Part shown: positions 1 through 11,063 of the stretch, piece after piece
How positions within the stretch are numbered: the stretch's first letter is position 1
Layout: every line of letters starts with the position of its first letter
DNA from: Dendrophyllia cribrosa
Lineage: Eukaryota > Cnidaria > Anthozoa > Scleractinia > Dendrophylliidae
Direction of reading: 5' to 3'
Assembly: GCA_024195265.1 (NCBI GenBank)
Contig: JAJLRJ010000005.1
Span: 28,871,473 to 28,935,472 of the forward strand
Length of the DNA stretch: 64,000 nucleotides
Position numbers and translations under genes: made by a program
The notes under the pieces: model-generated
Database searches by the model: none
What the model was told of the DNA's origin: nothing
Seen by the model: the letters and a program-made list of their open reading frames with translations, nothing else

Positions 1-2138
1 TATGTCAACGCATTCTACAGAATATCTAAAGAGGTGAGGAGTACGTCTTCGGTTACGCTGTGTTTCTCTGTAGGATAATTTTTGTTTGCAATTATTGCCT
101 CGTTAACATATGCTCCACATTCTCTAATGGAGCAACAAAAAAATGCTGCATGTCTTGAAAACCTGAATTTTTCAAAGAATGTATGACTCATTGGTGCTTT
201 CGCCACCCAGCACCCAGCAATTTGCAGGATACCTACTTCACTCGAAAGTGCTTTACAGAATGGTCCTCCTTCTAAGTGAACATGGTATTTCCTTAAACAT
301 TGAAAGAGCTAAAAAAATGCGTAGATTACTAAGTTTAATAATTAAGCCAATTCGTACATAGTGTATTTAACCTGCGAATACAGCCGCCTCCCATCGCTCC
401 CGGCCGGTCGCAGGCTACAGTGTATTTAGCACGATGCCTTCTCTACGTAAATTAGTATGCTTATGAAACCGAATGTAAACAATGACGTCAGCAAAGATTC
501 ACCACCGATGCTTTAATGCTATACAGGAGTACAGTTTATTAAGGCATTGGATAATTCACTTATAGTTAACGACATTCAATGGGTTTTTTTCTAGATTAAA
601 CCAGAGTACAGGGAATTTTCAATGGGCGTGGCTAGTATGGCGGACAGTTGCGGTATAGCAGTGGCTGGGGCTACTGCCCTGCCTAGCCATAATGCGTTGT
701 GTTCATACTGGAGAAGCAAGATTTCAAGCTAACAGTTGTCGAAACTGTGGCGTTAATATGTTGAAATTGTCACATTTGAAATTGTGAAAATTAGATTTGG
801 GACTGTATTTAATCACTTGAGATACGCAGATTATTTATATATGCTAAGTACAGTAATGGTGGGAATAGTGAAAGTAAGCAATTTGAGAATATATTTTTTA
901 AGCTTTTGAAGAAGAATCGACATTGAGAATATTTTGTAAAACTATTTGCCTGGCCGTTTCAGAGGATCGCCCCCCCCCCCCCCCCCCCTCCCCCCCCCCC
1001 CCCCCCTCCCTCTATCTCGCTTAAACATAAGGCTGAAACAAATTGTAAGTCTCTAGGATTGTTACTGCGCCCTTTCCCTCCTCCCTCCCCCTTCTTAATT
1101 CACCCCCCCCCCCCCCCCCCCCCTCCTCTTCCCGGATTCGCCACTGTTTTCTATAAATTTATGGTAACGATAATATCCATACAGAGAGATTCAGTTTACG
1201 GTGGCAATTTACCGTATCAACTCATTTGGTAAAACCAAATTTTCATGTTTCACTCCCCCACTGATACAGCACCACAGTTTTTATAATAATAATATACATG
1301 AAAAATTACTCAATTCTGATTGGCTAAGAGCAGTACAGTTCAAGTGTAACACCAGTGCAAATTACAAATTGATGCATTTTTTTTTTCATGTATAATTATT
1401 AAAAAGTAATCATACGGTTTCGAGTTCAATCTGGGATTAATTTGCACGAGTGAGTTTTTCAAAGAGCTCAAACAAACTAACAAACCCCTTTATAAAAGAG
1501 CATACGTTATCAAGCAGATGAGTGATCGTAAGGTAAATAAAATACTCAAAGCCAGTCTGCAATCAAAGATTTATTAAAATATGTTAATGTTATCATCTCA
1601 ATTCAAACCATTGACCAAACTTGGGTCTTCTCCGAGTAAAAATATGAATTGTTTTTTTTTTTAGAAAATCGCTATGTACAAGTGAAAATTAAATTAAAAG
1701 TTCATACTTTTTTACGGTCACATTTATTTTTGTGATTATTTGCATGATTTTCCTTCGGACTCGTATATTTTGTTCCAAATAAATATATACTAGTTAACTG
1801 CAACTTTTTGGAATGTTAAAAATAATATTTGATTATTTTTGTTTTATTACCGTTCAATCGCGTTACCGGCCACTGTACCTCGTTGTCCTTTAATTTCTTA
1901 GTTAGTCGAGGAAACTAGTTATGAAACTTGGCAAACTTCAAAGGCGATAAAGGTGCTGCAATTTATTTCGAAAGGATCACAACTGTGGCAGTTTCTTATT
2001 CCCTACTTCAAAAACTATGAAAAATACCATAATACTCTTTAAAGTGCAGGTTTGGGTGGTGCTTGATGTAAGCCTGATTTTTCCAATTTCTTGTTTCCAG
2101 CTGAAAATAACCTCCGAAATCGTCATTTAATCGCACTC
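1..2138. other. No gene seen; poly-C tracts
   Basis: I see no supported gene here. Two long C runs interrupted by single T (about 970-1015 and 1102-1123) are simple repeats. A short GC-rich piece at about 380-415 resembles one arm of the small foldback at 23761-23832. The open frames present are short and resemble no family. Confidence 0.5.
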
Positions 2139-2285
2139 AGGTGCAGGATTGCAGAAAACTAGTTTAATGAGATGGAAATCATATTTCTATCTCATTGAAA
2201 TATGATTATAATATTGAAATACATCGCATTGTATCATGCTTCGTTCTAAAAAAAAACTGAATTAATTTTCTGCAATCCTGCACCT
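2139..2285. mobile_element. Small MITE with about 20-bp inverted ends
   Basis: The left end AGGTGCAGGATTGCAGAAAA is matched in inverse orientation by the right end TTTTCTGCAATCCTGCACCT. The interior is AT-rich and non-coding. The short flanks look alike (CACTC before, CACGC after), which would suit an imperfect 5-bp target duplication. The AGGATTGCAG portion of the end also occurs in the element at 47887-48203. Confidence 0.75.
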
Positions 2286-2627
2286 CACGCTTCAATCGTG
2301 TGTCACGTGACAAGATTTTCCACGATTCTTAACGACCATAATCGGCCAAATGACAGTCGTGTAGGAGACAACATGGAACAAAGAAGTTTGTTAAACTTCA
2401 TAACCATTACCGTTAATTAACTATCGTTTTATCTAAGCATCGGTCATGATAATTTTGTAATTAGTGATAATGTATGATCGCCGAAGTACATTTGGCACAC
2501 GTAAAATATATTATTTTAACTTTGGCAATTTGGTAAAGAGTTTTGGTCCAGGTTTGAAGTTTTCTGTTCTTCACATATCGTTTACCTAAAAATCATTTGG
2601 CCGAGCCGAGGCCTTTAAATACAGTTC

Positions 2628-2837
2628 CTAACCCTTCCACTCTTAAAGTCAATAATGGAGACATGTGGTGTTGTGTTAACGTTTGAGTCTGTTGACGAAA
2701 TTCTATGGTGTGACTATTCAAATGAAACCTCTTCGGCAGTACTTTTGCATAGTACCATTTGTTTTTCAATATTTTACAGAATGAAATTTGGGATTTTTTT
2801 AATTGATGTTTGTTACTATTGGAAGTCAAAGGGTTAA
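2628..2837 (+). repeat. TTAACCCTTT-family dispersed repeat
   Basis: About 210 bp, from an AACCCTTCCACTC-like left end to AAAGGGTTAA on the right. It carries the core seen throughout the window (GTGACTATTCAAATGAAACC here, followed by CTCTTCGGCAGTAC), then a TTTTTCAATATTTTA stretch. Related copies are at 4361, 6660, 22107, 28482 and 41079. TTAA at the ends is typical of piggyBac- or Kolobok-type MITEs; the family assignment is inference. Confidence 0.75.
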
Positions 2838-3142
2838 ATGTCATTTCCCTTTAAATAGGTTATTATTATAGATAAACTTATTTGGAAGCTGAGTTGTAGA
2901 AACATCATATCCTGAACTTTCTTGTACCTCTTTAAAGATCTTTGAAGTCAAACAGTTTCTCGTGTGATAAATTGAGGCATTCAAATGAAAGTTATTGAGC
3001 AGTAAGTATAATTGTTACACAGAATGTTCGACGGCCACCAAAATGAAAAATGTTTGGCAGTGCTATTCTCAAGTTTGACTTGAAGTTCATCGATTGTATC
3101 GTTTATGCTGTGTGTTGTCTAAAGTCGTACTGGTTTACAGCA

Positions 3143-3431
3143 CTATGCCTCTTTTGTTATTCTGTTATCTGGTTTTATCAAGGTGATCGTTCTGTTGGTA
3201 ATGTCTTTGATCCTATTTTGGACGCAATCCGACGACCATATGTGACTTTTCTTTGCAAATGGTATCTTGTCTCTTGTGCTATTCTTTAGGTAACGTAATC
3301 CTCGACTCGGCGACTCGTTTAGCAACTGTTTTCCTATTTCTTTGTTCCACCAACAAGCCAGAGTATACTCTGTTACCTCCTCTGGAGCGATGTTTGAGTT
3401 TTCGTGGTGTGTTACAAAATCCTGAATGTAG
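3143..3431 (-). other. Possible alternative C-terminal exon of the FGF gene
   Basis: The last FGF exon reads GAC AGG TAA, but this also contains a GTAAAA donor after GAC AG (phase 2). Downstream on the same strand, a CAG acceptor at 3432-3434 opens a 95-codon frame in the matching phase, ending in TAG at 3143-3145. It includes LACWWNKEIGKQ and several basic residues. It matches no family I know, and the tract before the acceptor is poor in pyrimidines. It could be a longer splice form or a chance open frame. Confidence 0.3.
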
Positions 3432-3940
3432 CTGACACGTTTTTAAAGTTTCGGTTTCTCTTCCCTTTGTAATCCGGTACCATCCAGCACCAAGTACGAT
3501 ATTCATATTCTTTTTTAACCCCTCATAACTAATAATGTGGTGATCGTTTTCGATTTCATCTTTGAAGCGGCGTCTCTTTGTAATGGTACTATTGGCTTGT
3601 GTGCTCTCTCTTCTCCACTAGTTTACTACCAGTCTGTTTTCTCTTCTCTTACGTAAGCTGCTACCAAGCCAGTGAGATATTTCTTGTTGTCTCTGATGTC
3701 GATATATCTCATTGTTGCGATGATCGCTATTCAGTGTGCGCTTTTTATAACTGGGCTCTGAGCTTATGCCAGTTAGCTGTCCCTCCTACAGCGGTACCAC
3801 ACAATTGGCATTCTCTGTGTTTGTCCGTGATGTCTCTTCAAGCTGCATTGCTAAACGAAAGAGGCAACGCGTCAAGTACTGATTTCCGCGGGCTTGGTTG
3901 GCATACACGAATGCCTCCTCGCTGTCTCATACTTCATGTT

Positions 3941-6900
3941 TTACCTGTCCTCTTCCTGTGGCAATACCATGAAATCCACTGATTTCTGTATTGCAGCGGT
4001 GTTGGGACCATGCTTGAATTTGCCGTTTTTCTTGATGGCGATATAGAATTCATGGGTGACATTCCCTCGATTCTTGCCACTGTACTTTTTTGAAGCGTAC
4101 GTGTGAAAATGATTTAACCCTAACTTTTCTTTGAACAGGCACTCGTCTGTGGGATCAGCCTAGAAAGGAAACGAAAATAAAAATGAGTATTTCTTTGACG
4201 GAGAGACCGAGCTACCGACTTTATTCATGGTTCACACGGTCATGGAAAGTTATGGTATTTCGTATTTTTACAAAAAAGAGAAGTTTCCGAAACTTGGTGT
4301 CAGCATCAAGACATACCTGTTTCTACTAGTGCCAACTGTGAGGTCATAGAATTGGATTAATTAACCCTTAAACTCCGAAGAGTGCCAAAAATCAAAATTT
4401 AAGATAAATTCTAAATTTCGTTTTATAAAATATTGAAAAATAATGGTACCATGCAAAAGTACTGCTGAAGAGGTTTCATTTGAATTGTCACATCACAGGA
4501 TTTTGCTGACAGAGCCAAAAGTTAGAACTACATTACATCTCTCCATAATTGACTCCGGAATTTGTTTCCTAGTTTCTTCTTTTACCCTGACTAAGTTTTA
4601 TCTCTGTGTTTCTTTCGTTTTGCTGGCCCAACGCTAAGTAGAGCGACAGTTGACGTTACTTACCAAGACGTGTGAAATGCCCTCGTCGTCCATACAGAGG
4701 TACGAATTTGATGCCACGCCTTTTAGCCGTACGATACTTGTTCCCATTGATTCCATTTCTATTAGCGCTGCAATGGAAGATGGAATAACAATAAGAGTGC
4801 TGTCAATAGTACCAGTACAAAGCGGAATTTCCAGTCTTTTAGGGAGTCTGGTTTTCATCCCCCCCCCCCCCCCCCTCAAAAGGCCTACTACACTTGCCAA
4901 ATGTCCCAACGTATTTTTCAGATCACGAGTCAAGTTTTAATGCTAACCTTTGCACATTGCTTTATTCCAGGCAGCTGTAACAAAACAGCTTAAGCGGGCT
5001 CCCCAAAATGCTTGCAGTTGTGGTGTAGACGACGGAAGAAATAGAAATCGTACAGTAAATTTAAAGACTACAATCAGTGTCAGAAGACATTAGAACAGCC
5101 TTCCCTTGTCCCCTATTTCAATGTTGGATCACACAATGAGCGAGCGTCTTCATTTTATTTTTGCAACAACATTAATAGGTCGTGAGGGAAGGAACCACCA
5201 TTTAGAGACCATGGCAGAAATTGCCGCTCAGCGGAAAAAGCGCCGTAAGAAAAGTTTTATTTTCGCTTTCGTTACTCTTTTTCGCCCATGACTTGTCACC
5301 TACATGCTTAAAGAAGCTATGTCATGGCGATTTTGATATTTTGGGGGTCAATACTACCCAGAATTAAAGCTAAGTACCTTTGGCAGACACAAAGAGCTTA
5401 TAGAACACCAAATAGAAGATATCAAGAGAATAACAATAATCATAATCTGGGTTCAAGTTGCTGTCTATTTTCATCCTGGGCATCTGCAGCCCAAGACACT
5501 TTTTTTTACTCTTAGAACACTAATAGCCAGAGTAATTTTAAACAAAACTGGACCATTTTTATTGGGTTTCCACTGATAAAAAATGTCTGGGGGCTTTTTA
5601 AAATAACACTAAAATCGTGACATAGCCCCTTTAAAAATCATATAAAAATTCGTATACGAAAAAAAAAACATCTCAAACGATATGAATAACGCAGCGAGAA
5701 CCCCAAGAAAGCTATTAATAACAAAAGCAAATATCAGTGTTGTTCTTTAAAATGACGTAGTGAAGCAACCCACGCAAAGGAAATTGGCGGAATGCGAAGT
5801 GATCAAGAGGGCTGGAAACTTCGTCTGTTATTAAACGGAACTGAGATCCTCGCGCGTTATAAGAATTAAAATTGTTTAGAGCAGTAGTATTCCTGATTTG
5901 TAGTTTATTTTCTCGTCTTATGAGTGGCACGAAAATTCTTTCTCATCGCAATTCTTACTTTTAAACATAGTGTGATTATGTTGGATATTTCAATCTGTTG
6001 AAGAAATCGGAAGTGTGACCATTCAGACGAACGCAGTAGCGGTACTTTCTTTGATGCTGTTCTTTTCTTTTTGAAGGAGAACGTAAGGAAATTAAAATTA
6101 GACTGAATTTGTACTCTGGAAATAAAATGGCCATTAAGTTAATGGCAGTTATTTTAAGAGTGTGTTGAGACCACCTCTGATTGTTTTGAATAAGTATGTC
6201 CTTGTGTTAAGTACGAATTGACAGAAATTTCGGGAATCGATAAATACACATAAGCTTTGGTCAGACCGGTATAAACGCGAACAGCTCGGGAAAAATACTA
6301 TTTTTTCATTGTCACATTATAAACAATTGGAAGTACCGACTTCCTTTTCCTCTGTTTGATTTGCGGACGCCTGACGTGCCGATAGAAAAGGTGGTTTGCC
6401 CTCGTGATTTTTACTATAGAAGGGCTAATTATAGATAATATAATTAACATCACATTGCGTCAATTGTGGTCGCACGCAATGTTCTAGGGAATTTAAGTGT
6501 GTTTTTGTTCTAACGCCATAGAAATAGAAATGATTAATGATCGATTAAGAAATTTAATAAGTGGTCGTTTGCCGTTAGTAATTAACTTTTTAAGGAAATG
6601 GAGTTAATAGAGAAAATGAAACCACACATGAAGCGCGTAGTGGAATTTGGAACGCTTGTTTACCCTTCGGTCCACTCCCAGAGTCAGTTATGGAGACATG
6701 TAATGTAGTTCTAATAGTTTTGAGTTTGTTAACGAAATCCTATGATGTGACCATTCAAATGAAACCTCTTCGGCAATACTTTTACATGGTACCATTTGTT
6801 TTTCAATATTTTACAAAATAAAATAACCAACAAACTTGAAATTTTCAAATTTTATTTTGCAAAAGAGTGAACAACAAACAGAACCACAAGAAAGTAGTAC

Positions 6901-9900
6901 TGACAAGCTCTTATTGATTGGAATGTTACGCTCCACATACTTTAAGTTAGAGGCACATAACACGATTCATGTTTTCACGCTGGCAGTTACATGAGTTAGT
7001 ATTTAAAAAATATATATCCTAAGCGGACTTTTTTTCAGGCATTTTAAGAAAGTGGTAGTTTCAGACATTTAATAGCTGTACAATAGCATCCGAGCGAAGC
7101 ATTTGTTTCTAATCAACTTAGCTTACGATGCCGTAGCCGCCAAAGATATGCCGAAGGACTGCTGTCCATGATTCAAAATGCGTCGTAATGAATTATTCCG
7201 GTTTTTTTTTTTTCAGAAAGAACTGAGTGTTACTTTGCAGAGAACATAACTGTACATGTATCGACCTAGCGATTGTGATAATGCCAGAACTTCTGCAGGC
7301 ATTGTTCTCATAACGAGATAACCTCTTCATGAGTACCTAGTACTACCTACACAAGTCATTCTTAAATTAAGTGATTCTTATATCGAGTCATTCTTACATC
7401 AAGTCATTCTTACATTCTTACACATCAAGTTATTCTTAAAAGTCTATGTCTTACATTTGTTTGAAGTTAGAGCTTCATATGTTTGTGGCATTCAACGTCG
7501 GTCGACCTCATCAACTTCGAATTCGCCCGGAATGCTAATACGAAGTTTGATTTGAGTTTTGGATGTTCTCGGCTAGGGCTGATATGTCTTGTTTTCATGC
7601 TTTACGCTTACGAATCGCCAAAAGTGATGAAAACAAGGAAATATCAGCTAAAGAAACAAAAAATGGTTAAAACACTCGTTTCCCAGAATGTCAATTTTGA
7701 TTTTTTTTGACCGCCTGTCACGAAATCAAATTTGATGAACTGTAATCCACTTCCACGCAAACAAGGTGTTTTGTTTTGCTCTGCGTAATCTTTTTATACA
7801 ATTTAGTTGTATATTTGTTGGCAATTGGCAATATAACATGAACTTTAGACAAGCGAAAATTTCCATATTTCGGCTGAACACTGCCCCTTGAATCTACAAC
7901 TCTCGTACGCTCTCTTCGACTCTCGCTGCAAGATTGTCCCTTGATATAGTGTGTATTTGCCGGCTTCACTCGTACACGCGCTCCTTTACACTTTCAATGA
8001 CTCGCGCGCCCTTCTAAAAAACCTTGAACTCTCGTCAGATCTTGTTGACCCGGGGTTTATTCTCAAAGTGCCTGTGCACTGTAGTACTGATATTGTTATT
8101 TGATGGAGAGAAAAAGAAAACAGTTACAACATCAAACTGGTAAGAGGAAACAGCAACATGATGACGAGACATGTGGCACTTGCTCCTTACGACGACCGAT
8201 ATTAGCTTCACAGATCATTAAATGATCGATTATGTAATGTATTGTGTAGCTAATGTGTGGCTTGAAATTGAACCCAATATTGGTACGTTTTGAAGCCCTG
8301 TATTCGGGTATTTTGCATGATGTGAAATATACTTCATTGTCATTCTGTTTACGTAAAAGAAGTTATTCTTATGAACAAAACCTTATGCTCTCGAAACTCT
8401 ACAGTTTGACGAAATAGATTTGCATGGTTTTCATTCCTTGGAATGACAAATCTGAGGTCAAATCGTTAAGCTTTACTTTTTAAGTTCTCTCTACAATGGA
8501 ATTTATTCCGTTTGTGACAATTAAATTAGACATTTAGATATTAATTACGGACTGCATTGGCAACAATTTGCCACCCCTGTCAAGCAGTCTGAAAATGTCT
8601 CGGACGTTACTGATTTAATAGTTTGGCTAGCATGCGCTGTGTAAATAGTCTCAGAAGTGTCAAGACATATATCAATAATTTTGAAAGTCGTCTATTTAAA
8701 TGGCCTATAGATCTCCTTGTGAGGATCACGCAATGAAGGAATGCTAAGATGTTTGGCTTTTTAAACATTTTTACTTTACTGAACTGATGCAAACGTACCG
8801 CGTCGCTTAATAGCTTACTCTCATGCGTTACTACTCCTCTTGTTTGTAAAGCGGTAATCCACTTCGGAAGAGATTTGAGGATTTCGAGTGGGTTTAACAG
8901 AGTTTCGATTTCCTAACCGCGAATATTATTTACCCGTGGGCCGAAAATCCTATCGAAATAAGCCCATACTGATGAGCTTTAAGACGGCTTTGCAATGAAA
9001 CCTAAATGTTTTAAATAAGTTCTAGACATTTATACAGTATTTATTTATTGGAGTTGTCCTTAGACGCACAGTCAAAGAATAATGTAAGTGCGTTGGCGTT
9101 AGGTGTTTTGCGTTAATGAAAAAAAAACAACATTTTTTTCGAACTGCCGGCCCTGTGGCGCGCCTCATCAATCCTATGTCGCCCTGCAGCCTGGAAAAGC
9201 GTTTTTCAAACTCCCCCATAATATAACTGCGGTTCCCTCAAAAGCACATCAGGAAAACCACTTTGCATCCTGCCACCGGTTTTCCACACGATACGTCCGC
9301 CACGTTGCGCTTTTCCGGCCGGATAACATCCTTTTTTAGAAGTGGTTTTCACAAAGCCTAAACCTTTGGCCTCATCTTTAAATTGCTGTTTCCACAACAG
9401 ACAATTAGTGGCAGACGTTTTTCCTGCACATCTTGCCTTGACCATGGGGGGTCTGATTATGCTTTAGAGCGAGGGGGCGCGTATGTATCCCGCGGTCTCC
9501 GGAAATGGGTAAACAAATAGAGATTAATGAGGTTCACTGTTTGTTTGGTGTTAGTGCAGTTTGTGCAAACGCGCGCTTTCGAGCTCGGGCGTCACCGTTT
9601 TATCCCAAAAACCAATGGGACACTTCCTTGTATCGGCAAGACATTTTTTGGGAGCGCTTGCGATTGCCTACGTTTGCACATTTCGTGTCTTCCCATGCTC
9701 GTCTTCGGAGCGTGAGCCATCAATTTCACAGACAATTAGTGTAAATTACCTACAGGACGTGTAATAGTTTAATTAGCTCAGTTTTCTTTGATCATGTGTC
9801 GCTATAACTAGTGCTCAAATTGGCTTTCTTTAAACACGTGTACTATCGAAGATGATTTTTCATTTTCCCAGACCCACGGGTTTGACGTTTGTGCTGCCAG

Positions 9901-11063
9901 AAACGACATTGTTATTTTACACTCGAGAGTGTCTCTGTTCTTTCTTTGTAAGACCGCGAAGTAATCATGGCGAAATTAGCATGACATGTTTATACCTGGC
10001 GTTTATTTTGCTTTGCGGTTCTGATATGATATATTTGACTTGGTGTGATTGCAAGAATTAGCTAAAAGTTATTGCGTCTTTGTCTTTTCTACCGTTGTCA
10101 ATCCACTATCATTTGCCCAGCCGTCTGTGAAATCCCTTATACGATACCAGACTGCAAATCTTACGCTTTTAGGCGCAGAGATGTCCATTCACTTCCAAGA
10201 TGCCTGATTTGACTGTATTATTGAGATGTTTTAGGTTTATTGTCATGTTAAGTAGGCCTGACTCTAATGGTCATCCGTTTGCTTTGACATGCCGCATTTA
10301 TTCGTAGAAAATTTTCCTTACTAAGTATTTGTTGCATAAGAGATTTTCGCCTTTTTGAAGAGGAATGAGTGAAAGAACTGCCTTCTAAAAGAGTATGTGT
10401 TCATTATCGCCTTGAAATATTGCAACGATTGATAAAGAATGCGATGACGCAGTATTAAAGCATCGGCGCGTCACATGGCTCATTGGAGGCGCTCTTTTAA
10501 TAACTTGCCAACCGTTTAATGGAACCAAAATTTACTCTGAACAAACTAAAACCACTTCGCAATGTTAATCGTAGTCTGGCAGTGCGTGGGGGTTATTTGT
10601 CTCCATCATCGAAGTACACATAGGCTTTTTTCACAGCGCGTCAGAAAACACGGTGCCGTAAAATAGACGTCTCCGTGTCCGTGCGTGTGCTAATTTGCAT
10701 GATGAACAAAACCAAAACATTGGGAAACAGTCGAATAAACGATCACATAAATGTGTTGATTTCACTTGTTCACCTATCGATCACTAACTTGTACTTACTG
10801 TGAGGGTCTTCCATTTTTCTAGATCCCCTCAGTTTTCCAACTTTGGAGATTTTTAGGAAGTATCCATTCTTGTTGAATAGTCGCACTCTCCTTGTGTTTG
10901 TTGGAACTCGAATAATGTTCGTTTTGTGCAAACTCGCGGCTTGGTTCTTGTGTTCGTTTGTTGGAACGGGGGTTTTGGGTAAACCTCCTTTGTTAACAAC
11001 CTGTTTTAACGGCAGAGCCACGGATGAACGGATCAATAGACAAACGATGGTCACCCAAGTTAC
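3941..11063 (-). CDS. Fibroblast growth factor (FGF) family ligand, 5' end missing
   Basis: Secreted growth factor that by family signals through FGF receptor tyrosine kinases. I rebuilt three coding exons, read in minus order: 10799-11063, 4664-4767, 3941-4159. They join in one frame (588 bp, 195 codons plus stop). The first starts with a hydrophobic signal-peptide-like stretch (TIVCLLIRSSVALP) and then RLFNKNGYFLKI, the FGF beta-trefoil entry. It ends at a GTAAGT donor in phase 1. The second is exactly 104 bp, the classic FGF middle exon size, and carries RLKGVASNSYLCMDDEG. The third carries ECLFKEK, then FYIAIKKNGKFKHGPNT and VDFMVLP, and stops at TAA (3941-3943). No in-frame ATG precedes the first exon; an acceptor (CCATAG) lies just before 11063, so a further 5' exon holds the start. 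Intron 1 is about 6 kb and full of repeats. The FGF subfamily cannot be told. Confidence 0.93.
4361..4563 (-). repeat. TTAACCCTTT-family repeat inside FGF intron 2
   Basis: It begins TTAACCCTTAAACTCC and holds the family core in reverse orientation (GAAGAGGTTTCATTTGAAT). The far end with AAAGGGTTAA is not seen, so the copy is eroded on one side. It lies wholly within the 504-bp intron between the second and third known FGF exons. Confidence 0.7.
6660..6832 (+). repeat. TTAACCCTTT-family repeat copy
   Basis: It carries CCACTCCCAGAGTCA, then the core GTGACCATTCAAATGAAACC followed by CTCTTCGGCAATAC, and the TTTTTCAATATTTTAC stretch. The right end is lost. Same orientation as the copy at 2628. 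Confidence 0.7.
7617..7760 (+). repeat. Dispersed repeat with TTGACCGCCTGTCACGAAAT motif
   Basis: First of three copies that share CAAAAGTGA, then TTGACCGCCTGTCACGAAAT, CAAATTTGAT and ATCCACTTCCA. The others are at 15172-15325 (same strand) and 26447-26612 (opposite strand). Non-coding; family unknown to me. Confidence 0.65.

Larger units (their letters stand above)
4768..10798 (-). other. FGF intron 1; repeats, no further exon seen
   Basis: This 6-kb interval separates the signal-peptide exon from the 104-bp exon. It holds a core-only copy of the TTAACCCTTT family (about 6013-6050), a fuller copy (6660-6832), a degenerate AGTCATTCTTA array (about 7352-7441), a dispersed repeat (7617-7760) and a GC-richer stretch (9130-9750) whose short open frames look like nothing known. 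Such a long intron next to a signalling gene could hold enhancers, but no specific site is recognisable. Confidence 0.6.

Noticed and set aside
3599..3982. 127-codon plus-strand frame rich in Cys and Leu
   Set aside because: It runs antisense to the end of the FGF last exon and its downstream intron; no domain of its own.
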